Source: Bacteroides helcogenes P 36-108 (lineage in GTDB: Bacteria > Bacteroidota > Bacteroidia > Bacteroidales > Bacteroidaceae). From it: a DNA stretch of 64,000 nucleotides. Each line of letters starts with the position of its first letter. Position 1 is the first letter of the stretch. Positions 9,011-17,312 of the stretch are shown here, piece by piece. Both the position numbers and the translations under genes were made by a program. A model generated the notes under the pieces. That model saw only the letters and a list, made by a program, of their open reading frames with translations. It was not told the origin of the DNA and searched no databases. The DNA lies in assembly GCF_000186225.1 (NCBI RefSeq), contig NC_014933.1, positions 2,480,001 through 2,544,000 of the forward strand, written 5' to 3'.

Positions 9011-9018
9011 CAAAGTTA
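9011..9018 (-). promoter_or_regulatory. Putative -7 element of the nrdDG operon
   Basis: On the minus strand this reads TAACTTTG, matching TAnnTTTG, about 50 bases upstream of the nrdD ATG. No convincing -33 element was found. Apart from this element, nothing was recognised between 8961 and the next promoter at 9226. Confidence 0.45.
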
Positions 9019-9225
9019 CGTATCTTCTTGATATGTTTTTCTTTTTGGAAAACTTTTGTGGGTTTAAAAAGTGTTAATGTATTGACGTACAGTATGTATA
9101 TGTTGAAAAGTGGGAAACTTTGCTTGAAGATAGCTTTTCATAGTTGCTCATTATTGTATATTGGCGGAGTACAAAGAGCACCCTTGATTCTGAAATGCAA
9201 AATGAAGATAAATATTTGAGGCAGA

Positions 9226-9257
9226 TTGCCTGTTTTCGAATTCTTTAGCTATATTTG
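9226..9257 (+). promoter_or_regulatory. Promoter upstream of the cobalamin riboswitch
   Basis: TATATTTG at 9250-9257 is a perfect -7 match (TAnnTTTG). A TTG at 9226-9228 lies at roughly the -33 position. Transcription would begin just before the conserved riboswitch sequence. Confidence 0.6.
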
Positions 9258-9261
9258 CATC

Positions 9262-9455
9262 GAACCGGTTTGCATAAGGCTTTCTTCCTTAGCAATTAAA
9301 AGGGAATCGGGTGCAACTCCCGAACAGTCCCGCTGCTGTGAAGTTTTACGTCAAACATTCCGTTGGATACCTGTTGCCACTGATCAAATTCGGAAGCGAA
9401 AGAGGTTGGGAAGGCGTTCGGAATGGAAACTGAGTCAGAAGACCTGCCGTTCGAT
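9262..9455 (+). promoter_or_regulatory. Cobalamin (adenosylcobalamin-type) riboswitch
   Basis: The conserved core GGGAATCGGGTGCAACTCCC (9302-9321) followed by GTCCCGCTGCTGTGA is the classic cobalamin aptamer segment. The B12 box appears as AGTCAGAAGACCTGCCG (9433-9449). It sits in the leader of the MetE-like gene at 9528, so that gene is expected to be repressed when cobalamin is plentiful. The expression platform is unclear: a GC-rich piece at 9470-9486 may pair with the aptamer, but no strong terminator with a T run is visible, so control of translation is a possibility. Confidence 0.92.
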
Positions 9456-9527
9456 TGCGCTTCTTTGTCACTCGTGGGGTTAGGGCAAAGATTATTGATC
9501 TTAATATAATCAAAAGAAAGGATAGAT

Positions 9528-10493
9528 ATGGCAAAAGTATTTCCTCCGTTCAGATTGGATATTGCCGGAGCTTTTTGTGCGCCTCGCGCGCTGAAAGATG
9601 CCCGTGAGCAATATCGCAACGGGCGGATAAGCCTGCAAACCTTGCAGGCGGTTGAAGATGCAGAAGTACGCAACCTTGTGGAACGGCTGAAGTCGGGAGG
9701 CATGCAAGTTGTTTCCGATGGCGGTTTCCGGAGCCGTGACTTTCTGGAAAGCTGGGAAGGGATACATTCAAAGGATGGACGGCCCCTCACAGCAGGATCT
9801 GCCCTGGAGATTACCGCCCGGATCGGATTGCAACGGCATCCCGTATTTGAGGAGTTTGCTTTCCTCGTTTCCGTGGCGGGTGAGGACGTGACGGTCAAGC
9901 AGCATATACCCTCGCCGGCAGAAGTGATGACGCAGATACTTCAGCGTGTGGAACGGAGTTGCTTGGAGGCCGCCTATCCGGACATCCGCCTCCTGTCCGA
10001 TGACATCACCGCCTGTTATAAGATACTGCTGGACAGACTTTATGATGCCGGTTGCCGCTATATCCAGTTTGACGGTGTGCATTCCGTGGTTATGGAAGAA
10101 ACGATTCGTCTCAACAACCGCGTCTTGCGCGAGCGTCCCGGCGGAATGTATGTGGCTTTCCATGCTCCTACGGAGATGCTGGTGCAGTTGCATGGCGCCG
10201 ACGCCTATTTCCTGAACTACGATTGCGGCTCTTGCGACCGCAACCGCTTGTTATGGTTCCTACATGAGAAGGAGGCGGTGTTCGGTTTTGTGCTTTCCCG
10301 TTATCCCCATGAAGACGAGTTGGACGAGCTTCAGGCCAAGACGGAGAATGTCTTGAATTATATTCCTCTGAAACGTTTCACTCTGTGCCTGCCCGATGCC
10401 AATGCGCTTCTTTCCCCCTCGGATGCCGATGAGGAAGAACAGTGGGAAACCGTGCGGCTGGGGATGATGATGGCGCGGCGTATATTTTGCTGA
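9528..10493 (+). CDS. MetE-like (cobalamin-independent methionine synthase C-terminal domain) protein
   Basis: A 321-residue protein resembling the short YxjG/core-MetE group: the catalytic barrel without the N-terminal half of full MetE. Recognisable stretches are the N-terminal FPPFRLDIAGAFCAPRALK and the substrate-loop region YIQFDGVHSVV (about 178-188). The usual zinc ligands look altered. His212 (VAFHAPTEML) may be kept, but the adjacent Cys is not, and the PDCG motif is PDAN at 289-292. A CxxC (Cys233, Cys236) lies near where the glutamate ligand is expected. The cobalamin riboswitch upstream supports a role as a back-up when B12 is scarce. True methionine synthase activity is uncertain. 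Confidence 0.8.
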   Translation: MAKVFPPFRLDIAGAFCAPRALKDAREQYRNGRISLQTLQAVEDAEVRNLVERLKSGGMQVVSDGGFRSRDFLESWEGIHSKDGRPLTAGSALEITARIGLQRHPVFEEFAFLVSVAGEDVTVKQHIPSPAEVMTQILQRVERSCLEAAYPDIRLLSDDITACYKILLDRLYDAGCRYIQFDGVHSVVMEETIRLNNRVLRERPGGMYVAFHAPTEMLVQLHGADAYFLNYDCGSCDRNRLLWFLHEKEAVFGFVLSRYPHEDELDELQAKTENVLNYIPLKRFTLCLPDANALLSPSDADEEEQWETVRLGMMMARRIFC

Positions 10494-10521
10494 CCGGAAG
10501 ATATTCTGTTGTCAGTGAAAT

Positions 10522-10618
10522 ATGCCACACTTTGATATGCAGAATGCCACACTTCACAAAGAATGACATGCGTCATTGGCCTTGTTGAAGTGTGGCATTC
10601 GTTGTGATGCAGTGTGTG
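10522..10618. repeat. Phased 22-bp repeat array C with stem-loop
   Basis: ATGCCACACTT occurs at 10522 and 10544. The inverted form AAGTGTGGCAT follows at 10588, with a degenerate AGTGTGTG at 10611; spacing is 22 bases within each orientation. The direct and inverted copies pair in a long stem: GAATGCCACACTTCA at 10542-10556 with its exact complement at 10587-10601, and an inner AATGAC/GTCATT stem. It lies between two convergent genes and may act as a bidirectional terminator, although no T run follows. Confidence 0.75.
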
Positions 10619-10625
10619 TGGATCG

Positions 10626-11726
10626 TTATTTGATCACTTCGGCTAATTTCTGTTGCAGCTCGTCACCGTGCAGACCGCGTGCAAGGATAATTCCGTCACC
10701 GTCAATCAGTACAGTGTGAGGAATGCTGCTTACGGCATACAACTTGGCGCCTTCGCAATTCCAGTATTTCAGGTCGGACATTTGCGGCCAAGTGATGTTC
10801 AGTTTCTTGATGGCTTCCTTCCAAGAGTCACCGCTTTGGTCTAAAGAAACACCGACTATTTCAAAATTCTTGTTCTTGTATTTTTTGTAAGCCTCTACCA
10901 GATTGGGCATTTCGCGGCGGCAGGGGCCGCACCAGCTTGCCCAGAAGTCTATAAGCACTACTTTGCCTTTGCCTACATAATCGGACATTTTCACCGTTTT
11001 TCCCTCCGGAGTCTGCATCTCGAAGTCTGTAAATTTCTGTCCCACAGCAGTGGCTTTCATTTTTTCTACGTTTTCTTTTATTTTGATGATTGTCTCGTCG
11101 TTGCTGTAAGCTGCCGGAATCTGCGGCATCAGAGGTTCGAGGTCAGCTATTTCCATGTAATAGAAATTCTGCTTCAGCAGTTGGATACCCACCGGGTTTG
11201 TGATATTTTTTTTGATTCCCTCTTTGGTGGTTTCTATCATTTTCTCCTGCAAGGTTTCCATTTCCTTGCCTTTGGCCTCACGCTGCTCGTCGGTTAGGGT
11301 GGAGTCGGACATGGAGTTGTATATGTCCATCATTTGGCGGTTCAGCCCGCCGATTTTGGTTCTGATTTCCTGATATGCGTCATTGTTGGGCGTGCCGGTG
11401 GCCGAGTCGTTTTCTCCGGGGCTCAGGTTGATACTGATTTTTCCGTTTTCGAGGAAGAAATCGATTGCCATGCCGTCCTTGCCGGCTGCTTTATAAGAGA
11501 TATAGCGGTTGGCTGTGGTGTCTTGCGCACCTTTGAAGGTGAATTTGCCGTCTTTGATGATGGCTGAGTCTAATTTGACGAATTGGCGTCCTTCGACGGT
11601 TTCCAGATACACGGTGTCTCCATCGGCGGCTCCTTCTACGGTTCCGGTTACGGTGTAGCCCTTGTTTCCGCCGTTACAGGCCGCAAATATGGCGGCAGCG
11701 GCGAGTAGATAAACAACTTTTCTCAT
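10626..11726 (-). CDS. Thioredoxin-fold lipoprotein (DUF4369 + TlpA/ResA-like)
   Basis: A 366-residue secreted protein with a lipoprotein signal peptide (AAIFAAC, Cys17). A DUF4369-type beta domain (about 23-110) and a helical linker precede a C-terminal AhpC/TSA-TlpA domain (about 225-366) with the redox motif WCGPC at residues 265-269. The expected role is a membrane-anchored thiol-disulfide oxidoreductase in the periplasm. The substrate is unknown. This family is abundant in Bacteroides, so the neighbourhood tells little. The gene appears monocistronic; rpsP upstream has its own terminator. Confidence 0.9.
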   Translation of the reverse strand: MRKVVYLLAAAAIFAACNGGNKGYTVTGTVEGAADGDTVYLETVEGRQFVKLDSAIIKDGKFTFKGAQDTTANRYISYKAAGKDGMAIDFFLENGKISINLSPGENDSATGTPNNDAYQEIRTKIGGLNRQMMDIYNSMSDSTLTDEQREAKGKEMETLQEKMIETTKEGIKKNITNPVGIQLLKQNFYYMEIADLEPLMPQIPAAYSNDETIIKIKENVEKMKATAVGQKFTDFEMQTPEGKTVKMSDYVGKGKVVLIDFWASWCGPCRREMPNLVEAYKKYKNKNFEIVGVSLDQSGDSWKEAIKKLNITWPQMSDLKYWNCEGAKLYAVSSIPHTVLIDGDGIILARGLHGDELQQKLAEVIK

Positions 11727-11780
11727 TGCTTGCTTCTTTTTAAGGTGAATAATTGTATGAGCAGCAAAGATAATAAATAA

Positions 11781-11813
11781 AAAATCCTCTCCGTATGAAG
11801 TGGAGAGGATTTT
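11781..11813 (-). terminator. Terminator after rpsP
   Basis: A 12-base perfect stem (AAAATCCTCTCC at 11781-11792, complement at 11802-11813) has a 9-base loop. Read on the minus strand, the stem ends in TTTT and continues into a T-rich stretch. It is 37 bases after the rpsP stop. Confidence 0.85.
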
Positions 11814-11849
11814 ATAGTTTTAATCCCAATTTTAATGATAATGCTGTGC

Positions 11850-12407
11850 TTACTGTTGTTCGGCGGCAGCTTCTTCGGCCGGAGTTTCTGCGGCTTCGGT
11901 TGCAGGTGCTTCGGCAGGTGCTTCGGCAGCGGCTTTGGCGGCTTCTTCAGCGGCTTTCTTTTCAGCCAATACTTTGGCCTTTTCTTCGTTTATTTTCTTT
12001 TCGGCTTCCAGACGTGCTTTGGTTTCAGCTTTCTTGGCTTCTTCGTCTTTGGCTTTCAGGGCAGCCAGGCCGTTTTGCTTGTTGTTCTTCCATGCCTCAA
12101 ACTTGGCTTCTGCTTCTGCTTCGCCGAATGCGCCTTTGGTTACGCCACCCAAAAGGTGCTTCTTCATGTAAACGCCTTCGCGGGAGAGGATGGTACGAAC
12201 GGTGTCCGTCGGTTGTGCACCTTTCAATACCCAGTCAAGCGCGCGGTCGAACTTCAAATCTACTGTGGCAGGATTGGTGTTGGGGTTGAAAGTTCCAATC
12301 TTCTCAATAAATTTACCATCACGTGGTGCTCTTACGTCTGCAATAACGATGGAGTAGAAAGCGTAGTTCTTACGTCCATTTCTTTGCAATCTGATTTTTG
12401 TTGCCAT
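11850..12407 (-). CDS. rpsP: 30S ribosomal protein S16 with Ala/Glu-rich C-terminal extension
   Basis: Residues 1-88 are a normal S16 core ([19 protein letters not shown] at the start, then [18 protein letters not shown]). About 95 extra residues follow, first Lys/Glu-rich and helical, then a low-complexity Ala/Pro/Glu tail ([20 protein letters not shown]). Most bacterial S16 proteins are 80-90 residues. I recall long tails as common in Bacteroides. A TACCTTTG -7 element (minus strand, 12469-12476) lies upstream and a terminator downstream, so the gene is its own unit. Confidence 0.95.
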   Translation of the reverse strand: MATKIRLQRNGRKNYAFYSIVIADVRAPRDGKFIEKIGTFNPNTNPATVDLKFDRALDWVLKGAQPTDTVRTILSREGVYMKKHLLGGVTKGAFGEAEAEAKFEAWKNNKQNGLAALKAKDEEAKKAETKARLEAEKKINEEKAKVLAEKKAAEEAAKAAAEAPAEAPATEAAETPAEEAAAEQQ

Positions 12408-12468
12408 TTTAAATTAAATGTTTTTAGTTAATGATTTGAATATTGCTACTAACTCGTAATAGCGGGCG

Positions 12469-12476
12469 CAAAGGTA
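12469..12476 (-). promoter_or_regulatory. Putative -7 element of rpsP
   Basis: TACCTTTG on the minus strand matches TAnnTTTG exactly, 61 bases upstream of the rpsP ATG. No clear -33 element is seen. Confidence 0.5.
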
Positions 12477-12550
12477 GGAAATATTTTCGGATTATGATTT
12501 ATGGATTGCGATTTATTTTCTTTTGTCATGCAATTCAGGAATCTTCGCGT

Positions 12551-13903
12551 TCACGAGTACCTCTTTGGATATCTCACCAGGATGGCCAGTATCGCGCACG
12601 CTCCCATGCAGAACGGGTAGTACAGATTGCCTATGATGCTGAGTGGGGAGATGCCGGCCAGTCCGGCGGCGATCAGCATTTGCGCTCCGTAGGGTATCAG
12701 CCCTTGCACGAGGCACGAAAAGGTGTCCAGTATGCTCGCCGTCTTTCTGCGGTCAAGGTGGAAACGCAGGGCGATGTCTTTGGCGATCGGTCCGGTGGTG
12801 ATGATGGCTATTGTATTGTTGGCAGTGCAGAGGTTGGCGATGCTGACGAGGGCGGCTATGCTGAATTCCGCCCCCCGCTTGCCTTTGACGTGGCGGGTGA
12901 GGCGGGAGATGATGAAGTCTATGCCTCCGTTGTAGCGGATGGTTTCCAGCATGCCGCCCGCCAGCAGGGTGATGATGATGAGCTCTCCCATCCCCGTGAT
13001 GCCTGTGCCCATGGCTCCGAACCAGTCGAAGAATGAGGTGCTTGCAGCTACACCCTCTGTGGGAGTCGCGCCTATGCCGGTAAGGCCGGTTGCCGTGCAG
13101 ATTCCTATGATGCCGGTAGATACGATGCCCAGCAGTAGGACCAGCATTACGTTGACTCCTGCCACGGCTGTGCCCAGCACGATGAGGTAGGGGATCACTT
13201 TAATCCATTCTATCTCCTGCACCTGTGCAGGGGCCGATACGGATAAGCCCCGGAAGATGTAAAAGCACAGCACGATGAGCGCGGCCGGAATCACAATCAT
13301 GAAGTTCGCTCTGAACTTGTCCCTCATTACGCAATTCTGCGTTTTGGTCGAGGCGATTGTCGTGTCCGAAATGAACGAGAGATTATCGCCGAAGAAAGAG
13401 CCGCCCACCACGATGGCTACCATATAGGGAAGGTCTGTTCCCGTCTTTTCGGCCAGCCCTACGGCTACGGGGGTCAGGGCAACGATAGTGCCCACGCTCG
13501 TGCCTATGGACAATGAGATGAAGCATGCGGCAATGAATATGCCTGCCAGCAGCAGGTTGTCCGGCAGGATGTGCAGGGTGAGGTTCACGGTGGCGTCGAT
13601 GGCGCCCATTTGTTTGGCGCTTTGCGCGAATGCTCCGGCAAGGATGAAGATCCATACCATGAGCATGATATTCTTGTTGCTGGCGCCTACTGAGAACTGA
13701 TAGACGCGCTGCTCCAGCTTCAACCCCCGTGTGATGGCGATGGCGTAGCAGGAGGACAGCAGGAATGCCACGGTGATGGGCATTTTATAAAAGTCGTTCG
13801 CCAGGAGGGAAGTTGCCAGATAGAGGCAGAGGAAAACCATCAGTGGGCTGAGTGTCCACCAGCCGCCTTCGGGCTTTTGGGTTGTATTTGTTGTCAGTGG
13901 CAT
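12551..13903 (-). CDS. Na+/H+ antiporter, NhaC family
   Basis: A 450-residue polytopic membrane protein of about eleven helices, matching NhaC-type antiporters that exchange sodium for protons, or related carboxylate/amino-acid antiporters. Recognisable segments are ACFISLSIGTSVGTIVALTPVA, VVGGSFFGDNLSFISDTTIA and IANLCTANNTIAIITTGPIA. The ATG at 13903 begins MPLTTNTTQKPEGG just before the first helix; a longer upstream frame adds an unlikely 25 residues. Substrate assignment within the family (Na+, malate/lactate) cannot be made from sequence reading alone. Confidence 0.88.
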   Translation of the reverse strand: MPLTTNTTQKPEGGWWTLSPLMVFLCLYLATSLLANDFYKMPITVAFLLSSCYAIAITRGLKLEQRVYQFSVGASNKNIMLMVWIFILAGAFAQSAKQMGAIDATVNLTLHILPDNLLLAGIFIAACFISLSIGTSVGTIVALTPVAVGLAEKTGTDLPYMVAIVVGGSFFGDNLSFISDTTIASTKTQNCVMRDKFRANFMIVIPAALIVLCFYIFRGLSVSAPAQVQEIEWIKVIPYLIVLGTAVAGVNVMLVLLLGIVSTGIIGICTATGLTGIGATPTEGVAASTSFFDWFGAMGTGITGMGELIIITLLAGGMLETIRYNGGIDFIISRLTRHVKGKRGAEFSIAALVSIANLCTANNTIAIITTGPIAKDIALRFHLDRRKTASILDTFSCLVQGLIPYGAQMLIAAGLAGISPLSIIGNLYYPFCMGACAILAILVRYPKRYS

Positions 13904-14035
13904 TTTGTTATTATATTTAGTAATGTAATCCGTGCCTAAAAGAAACTGGTAAGCTTGTTTTGACACACACCGCATCACCCCTCCGCTTTTTGAGTTTCTT
14001 GCTCTTCGGTCAATGCGCTTGTGCCACCCGCTATA

Positions 14036-15094
14036 TCATTTATTGTAATAAAACTCAATATTTTCCTTTGTCAGCAGGTCAATCGGCATGAAGTTCTCTC
14101 TTGTCACCTCTTTTTTCAGGATAAGATGCTCGCACAGGGTCTTTATGCCATCGAAGCCTTGCAGCGCAGGCTGCTGTGCGATGAGAAAGAATATGCTGCC
14201 TCTTTTCAGGCACTCTACGTTGCGTTGCAGCAAATCATAGCCCATGAGGTTGAAGTCCTTTTTTTGCTTCTTCAGCAAATATTCCCCGATGATATATGCT
14301 TTCGAGTTGAAAGTGATGCCGTTTTTCACGGCCGGATGCTTCGTGAAGAACTCGTCCAGCATCTGCGAATCCTCACTGTCGCGCTTGGCATGCAGGTCCA
14401 GATCCCAGATGCGGCATGCGGGATGGTGCTTCTGCATATATTCACGGAAGCCTATCTCGCGCCGTTCCTGCTGGTTCGATCCCACGATCCCTTCGTTTAT
14501 CTTGCGGAAAATAACGATTTCAAGGGCATCTTCGCCGGCAATCAGCATCAGCATGCGGGCGGCAAAATATCCGCTTTGGTGCGAGTTCTGCCCGAAGAAG
14601 GAGAGGGCGGGCTCCTCCTTGATGTCCGAGTCTATATATATATAAGGTATGTCATGCTCTGTCAGTCCGTCCGTAAACAACTTGGTGTATTGCGGGACGG
14701 TGGGTGCAAACATTACCCCGTCAGGTTTCAGTGCCAGAATGCTTTGGGAAGCTTCGGCGAACGAACGGTAATCGTAGGGGTCATAATAGGAAATCCACAC
14801 GGCAACATTGAAATCGGAGTAAGTCGTCACGGCCTCGTTTATGCCTGCCTCCACCTCTGTCCAGTATTCTCCTTTCTCATGTTGGGGCAGCAGGCAGGCA
14901 AATGTGTATTTCTTATTGGAGGCCAGCGCGCTGGCGTACATGTTGGGCTGATAGTCCAACTGCTTCAGAATCTCTTCCACCCGTTTCCTGCTGGATTCGG
15001 AAACACCGCTTCGCCCATGAATCACACGGTCCACAGTACCTACTGACACATCTGCCATCTTGGCGATGTCTTTTATTCTTATTCTTTCTGCCAT
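14036..15094 (-). CDS. LacI-family transcriptional regulator
   Basis: A 352-residue repressor. The N-terminal helix-turn-helix with hinge (IKDIAKMADVSVGTVDRVIHG, about 5-25) is typical of LacI proteins. The rest is a periplasmic-binding-protein-like sensor domain with LKPDGVMFAPTVPQYTK. The ATG at 15094 gives the standard LacI N-terminus. The frame is open 47 codons further upstream, but that would place coding sequence over the operator. It is divergent from kdgK-eda, and two matching palindromes lie between them, so the likely ligand is 2-keto-3-deoxygluconate or a related sugar acid (inference). Confidence 0.9.
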   Translation of the reverse strand: MAERIRIKDIAKMADVSVGTVDRVIHGRSGVSESSRKRVEEILKQLDYQPNMYASALASNKKYTFACLLPQHEKGEYWTEVEAGINEAVTTYSDFNVAVWISYYDPYDYRSFAEASQSILALKPDGVMFAPTVPQYTKLFTDGLTEHDIPYIYIDSDIKEEPALSFFGQNSHQSGYFAARMLMLIAGEDALEIVIFRKINEGIVGSNQQERREIGFREYMQKHHPACRIWDLDLHAKRDSEDSQMLDEFFTKHPAVKNGITFNSKAYIIGEYLLKKQKKDFNLMGYDLLQRNVECLKRGSIFFLIAQQPALQGFDGIKTLCEHLILKKEVTRENFMPIDLLTKENIEFYYNK

Positions 15095-15119
15095 CTGTTG
15101 ATCTGCTATTTGAACAACC

Positions 15120-15135
15120 TTGTGCTCGCACACAA
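15120..15135. promoter_or_regulatory. Putative LacI-family operator 1
   Basis: TTGTGCTCGCACACAA fits the palindrome TTGTGnnCGnnCACAA with the central CG that LacI-type operators normally have. It lies 25 bases upstream of the regulator's own ATG and could mediate autoregulation. A near-identical copy is 82 bases away. Confidence 0.7.
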
Positions 15136-15196
15136 TAATAATATTGGTATTTTCGATACAAATATATGATAATTTCTTGTATTTCAAAAATTGTTG

Positions 15197-15204
15197 TATC
15201 TTTG
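15197..15204 (+). promoter_or_regulatory. kdgK: -7 element of the kdgK-eda transcript
   Basis: TATCTTTG matches TAnnTTTG; a TTCTTG-like -33 lies about 19 bases upstream. Operator 2 overlaps its 3' end and covers the expected start site. Confidence 0.6.
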
Positions 15205-15217
15205 TGCCCGCACACGG
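15202..15217. promoter_or_regulatory. Putative LacI-family operator 2
   Basis: TTGTGCCCGCACACGG matches operator 1 at 13 of 16 positions and keeps the central CG. It covers the region just after the -7 box at 15197-15204, so a bound repressor would block transcription start for kdgK. Confidence 0.65.
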
Positions 15218-15347
15218 AGGCTGCGAAGGATGCACTTTTTTACAGTTTATACTTCATGTTATCAGTTGTTTAATGTTGTTTTTTGCTTTAAATGACAAAT
15301 TGAAAGGAAATAGACCAATCATATATTAAATAAAAAGATAAAAGATT

Positions 15348-16373
15348 ATGGGAAAGAAAGTAGTTACATTGGGTGAAATCATGCTGAGGCTGTCCACTCC
15401 GGGAAACACCCGTTTTGTGCAGTCCGATTCTTTTAATGTGGTATATGGTGGCGGTGAAGCCAACGTCGCTGTCAGTTGTGCCAACTACGGGCATGATGCT
15501 TATTTTGTAACCAAATTGCCGAAGCACGAAATCGGACAGTCGGCAGTAAACGCACTGTGCAAGTATGGTGTAAAGACGGATTTCATAGCTCGTGGAGGTG
15601 ACCGCGTGGGCATTTACTATCTTGAAACCGGCGCTTCCATGCGCCCGAGCAAGGTTATTTACGACCGTGCACATTCTGCCGTTGCAGAGGCCGACCCTTC
15701 GGATTTTGATTTTGACGCCATTATGGAAGGTGCGCACTGGTTTCACTGGTCGGGCATCACTCCCGCCATCTCCGACAAGGCTGCCGAACTGACCCGCCTG
15801 GCCTGTGAAGCTGCCAAGCGCCACGGTGTCACGGTATCTGTTGACCTTAATTTCCGCAAGAAACTCTGGACGAAAGAAAAGGCCCAGTCCATTATGAAAC
15901 CGTTAATGCAGTTCGTGGACGTCTGCATCGGCAACGAAGAAGATGCGGAACTCTGCCTCGGCTTCAAGCCTGAGGCAGATGTGGAAGGCGGCAAGACGGA
16001 TGCTGAAGGCTACAAGGGCATCTTCAAGGCTATGGCCAGGGAATTCGGTTTCAAATATGTCGTCTCCACCTTACGAGAATCGTTCTCCGCAACCCACAAC
16101 GGCTGGAAGGCAATGATTTATAATGGAGAGGAATTTTACGAATCGAAGCGTTACGACATCAATCCTATCATTGACCGTGTGGGTGGCGGCGACTCTTTCT
16201 CCGGAGGCATCATCCACGGCCTGCTCACCAAGACTGACCAGGGAGCCGCCCTCGAATTTGCGGTGGCTGCATCTGCATTGAAGCATACCGTCAACGGTGA
16301 CTTCAACCTCGTTTCCGCCGAAGAGGTAGAAGCATTGGCGGGAGGTGACGCAAGCGGTCGCGTGCAACGCTAA
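15348..16373 (+). CDS. kdgK: 2-keto-3-deoxygluconate kinase (PfkB family)
   Basis: A 341-residue sugar kinase that would phosphorylate 2-keto-3-deoxygluconate to KDPG in uronate breakdown. The N-terminal substrate region (VVYGGGEANVAVSCANYGHDAYF) and the C-terminal ATP/anion-hole motif RVGGGDSFSGGIIHGLL (catalytic Asp in GGGDSF) are both present, as in PfkB kinases. The next gene is KDPG aldolase, which makes this specificity far more likely than a fructokinase. Two LacI-type operators precede the gene. Confidence 0.92.
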   Translation: MGKKVVTLGEIMLRLSTPGNTRFVQSDSFNVVYGGGEANVAVSCANYGHDAYFVTKLPKHEIGQSAVNALCKYGVKTDFIARGGDRVGIYYLETGASMRPSKVIYDRAHSAVAEADPSDFDFDAIMEGAHWFHWSGITPAISDKAAELTRLACEAAKRHGVTVSVDLNFRKKLWTKEKAQSIMKPLMQFVDVCIGNEEDAELCLGFKPEADVEGGKTDAEGYKGIFKAMAREFGFKYVVSTLRESFSATHNGWKAMIYNGEEFYESKRYDINPIIDRVGGGDSFSGGIIHGLLTKTDQGAALEFAVAASALKHTVNGDFNLVSAEEVEALAGGDASGRVQR

Positions 16374-16403
16374 TAATTCTTGAGCATTCATTGTTCATAC
16401 TCA

Positions 16404-16467
16404 GGAGTTAAGTTGTAAGAAGTTAAGGAGTGAAGCGAGCGATAACTCCTTTTAACTCCCTTAACTT
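16404..16467. repeat. Inverted repeat between kdgK and eda
   Basis: AGTTAAGGAGT (16421-16431) can pair with ACTCCTTTTAACT (16445-16457) or with ACTCCCTTAACT (16455-16466). A further GGAGTTAAG copy is at 16404-16412. Several alternative hairpins are possible. It may trim expression of eda relative to kdgK, but this is inference. Confidence 0.5.
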
Positions 16468-16516
16468 CACTGTGAATTATAGATTAGAGTTATACATTAA
16501 ATTATTGATTAATGCA

Positions 16517-17185
16517 ATGGCAAAATTTGATAAGATAGCCGTATTGAACAAGATTGGTTCTACCGGCATGGTTCCAGTATTCTACCATAAGGATGCAGAA
16601 GTGGCAAAGAAAGTAGTGAAAGCCTGCTATGAAGGCGGTGTGCGCGCATTCGAGTTTACCAACCGGGGCGACTTTGCCCATGAAGTATTTGCGGAAGTTG
16701 TGAAATTTGCGGCGAAAGAATGCCCGGAAATAGCTGTGGGCGTAGGTTCTGTCGTTGATCCTGCCACGGCTGCCTTGTACTTGCAGTTGGGAGCCGATTT
16801 TGTTGTGGGTCCTTTGTTCAATCCTGAGATAGCCAAGATCTGCAACCGTCGCCTGGTGGCCTATACTCCGGGATGCGGAAGCGTTTCGGAAGTGGGCTTT
16901 GCGCAGGAAGCCGGTTGCGACCTCTGTAAGATTTTCCCCGGCGACGTATTGGGCGCTAAACTCGTGAAAGGGCTATTGGCCCCGATGCCCTGGTCTAAAT
17001 TGATGGTTACGGGCGGTGTAGAGCCCACTCGGGAGAATCTGACTTCATGGATCGGAGCAGGCGTGTTCTGTGTGGGCATGGGTTCCAAGCTATTTCCCAA
17101 AGATAAGGTTTCCGCCGAAGACTGGACTTACGTTACTGAAAAATGCAAGGAAGCCTTGGCTTATATTGCGGAAGCAAGAGGATAG
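16517..17185 (+). CDS. eda: 2-keto-3-deoxy-6-phosphogluconate aldolase
   Basis: A 222-residue class I aldolase that splits KDPG into pyruvate and glyceraldehyde 3-phosphate. The Schiff-base lysine lies in [16 protein letters not shown] (about 136-151), and the substrate/cofactor stretch [14 protein letters not shown] is near residue 50. The ATG at 16517 ([13 protein letters not shown]) is preferred over an upstream in-frame ATG at 16430 because that extra segment overlaps the inverted repeat. It completes the kdgK-eda pathway. Confidence 0.93.
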   Translation: MAKFDKIAVLNKIGSTGMVPVFYHKDAEVAKKVVKACYEGGVRAFEFTNRGDFAHEVFAEVVKFAAKECPEIAVGVGSVVDPATAALYLQLGADFVVGPLFNPEIAKICNRRLVAYTPGCGSVSEVGFAQEAGCDLCKIFPGDVLGAKLVKGLLAPMPWSKLMVTGGVEPTRENLTSWIGAGVFCVGMGSKLFPKDKVSAEDWTYVTEKCKEALAYIAEARG

Positions 17186-17277
17186 GATGATTCATTTTGT
17201 TTTTGTGTTTACAAGTGTAAATTTCATGCTTCCTCTCTAAAACTATGTTATAAAACATATGGAAAAAGCTTTTCATG

Positions 17278-17308
17278 TTTGCGAACACAAAAAAACATCC
17301 TACCTTTG
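17278..17308 (+). promoter_or_regulatory. Strong Bacteroides-type promoter without a following gene
   Basis: TTTG (17278-17281), a 19-base spacer and TACCTTTG (17301-17308) form a textbook -33/-7 pair. No ORF begins within the next 400 bases, which suggests a non-coding transcript. Confidence 0.7.
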
Positions 17309-17312
17309 TAGT

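Noticed and set aside
14021..15046. 341-codon plus-strand frame opposite the LacI regulator
   Set aside because: A shadow of the regulator gene, which has a clear helix-turn-helix. The antisense frame has no domain.
16430..16516. 29-codon N-terminal extension of eda
   Set aside because: The extra segment overlaps an inverted repeat and is unlike aldolase N-termini. The ATG at 16517 gives the normal length.
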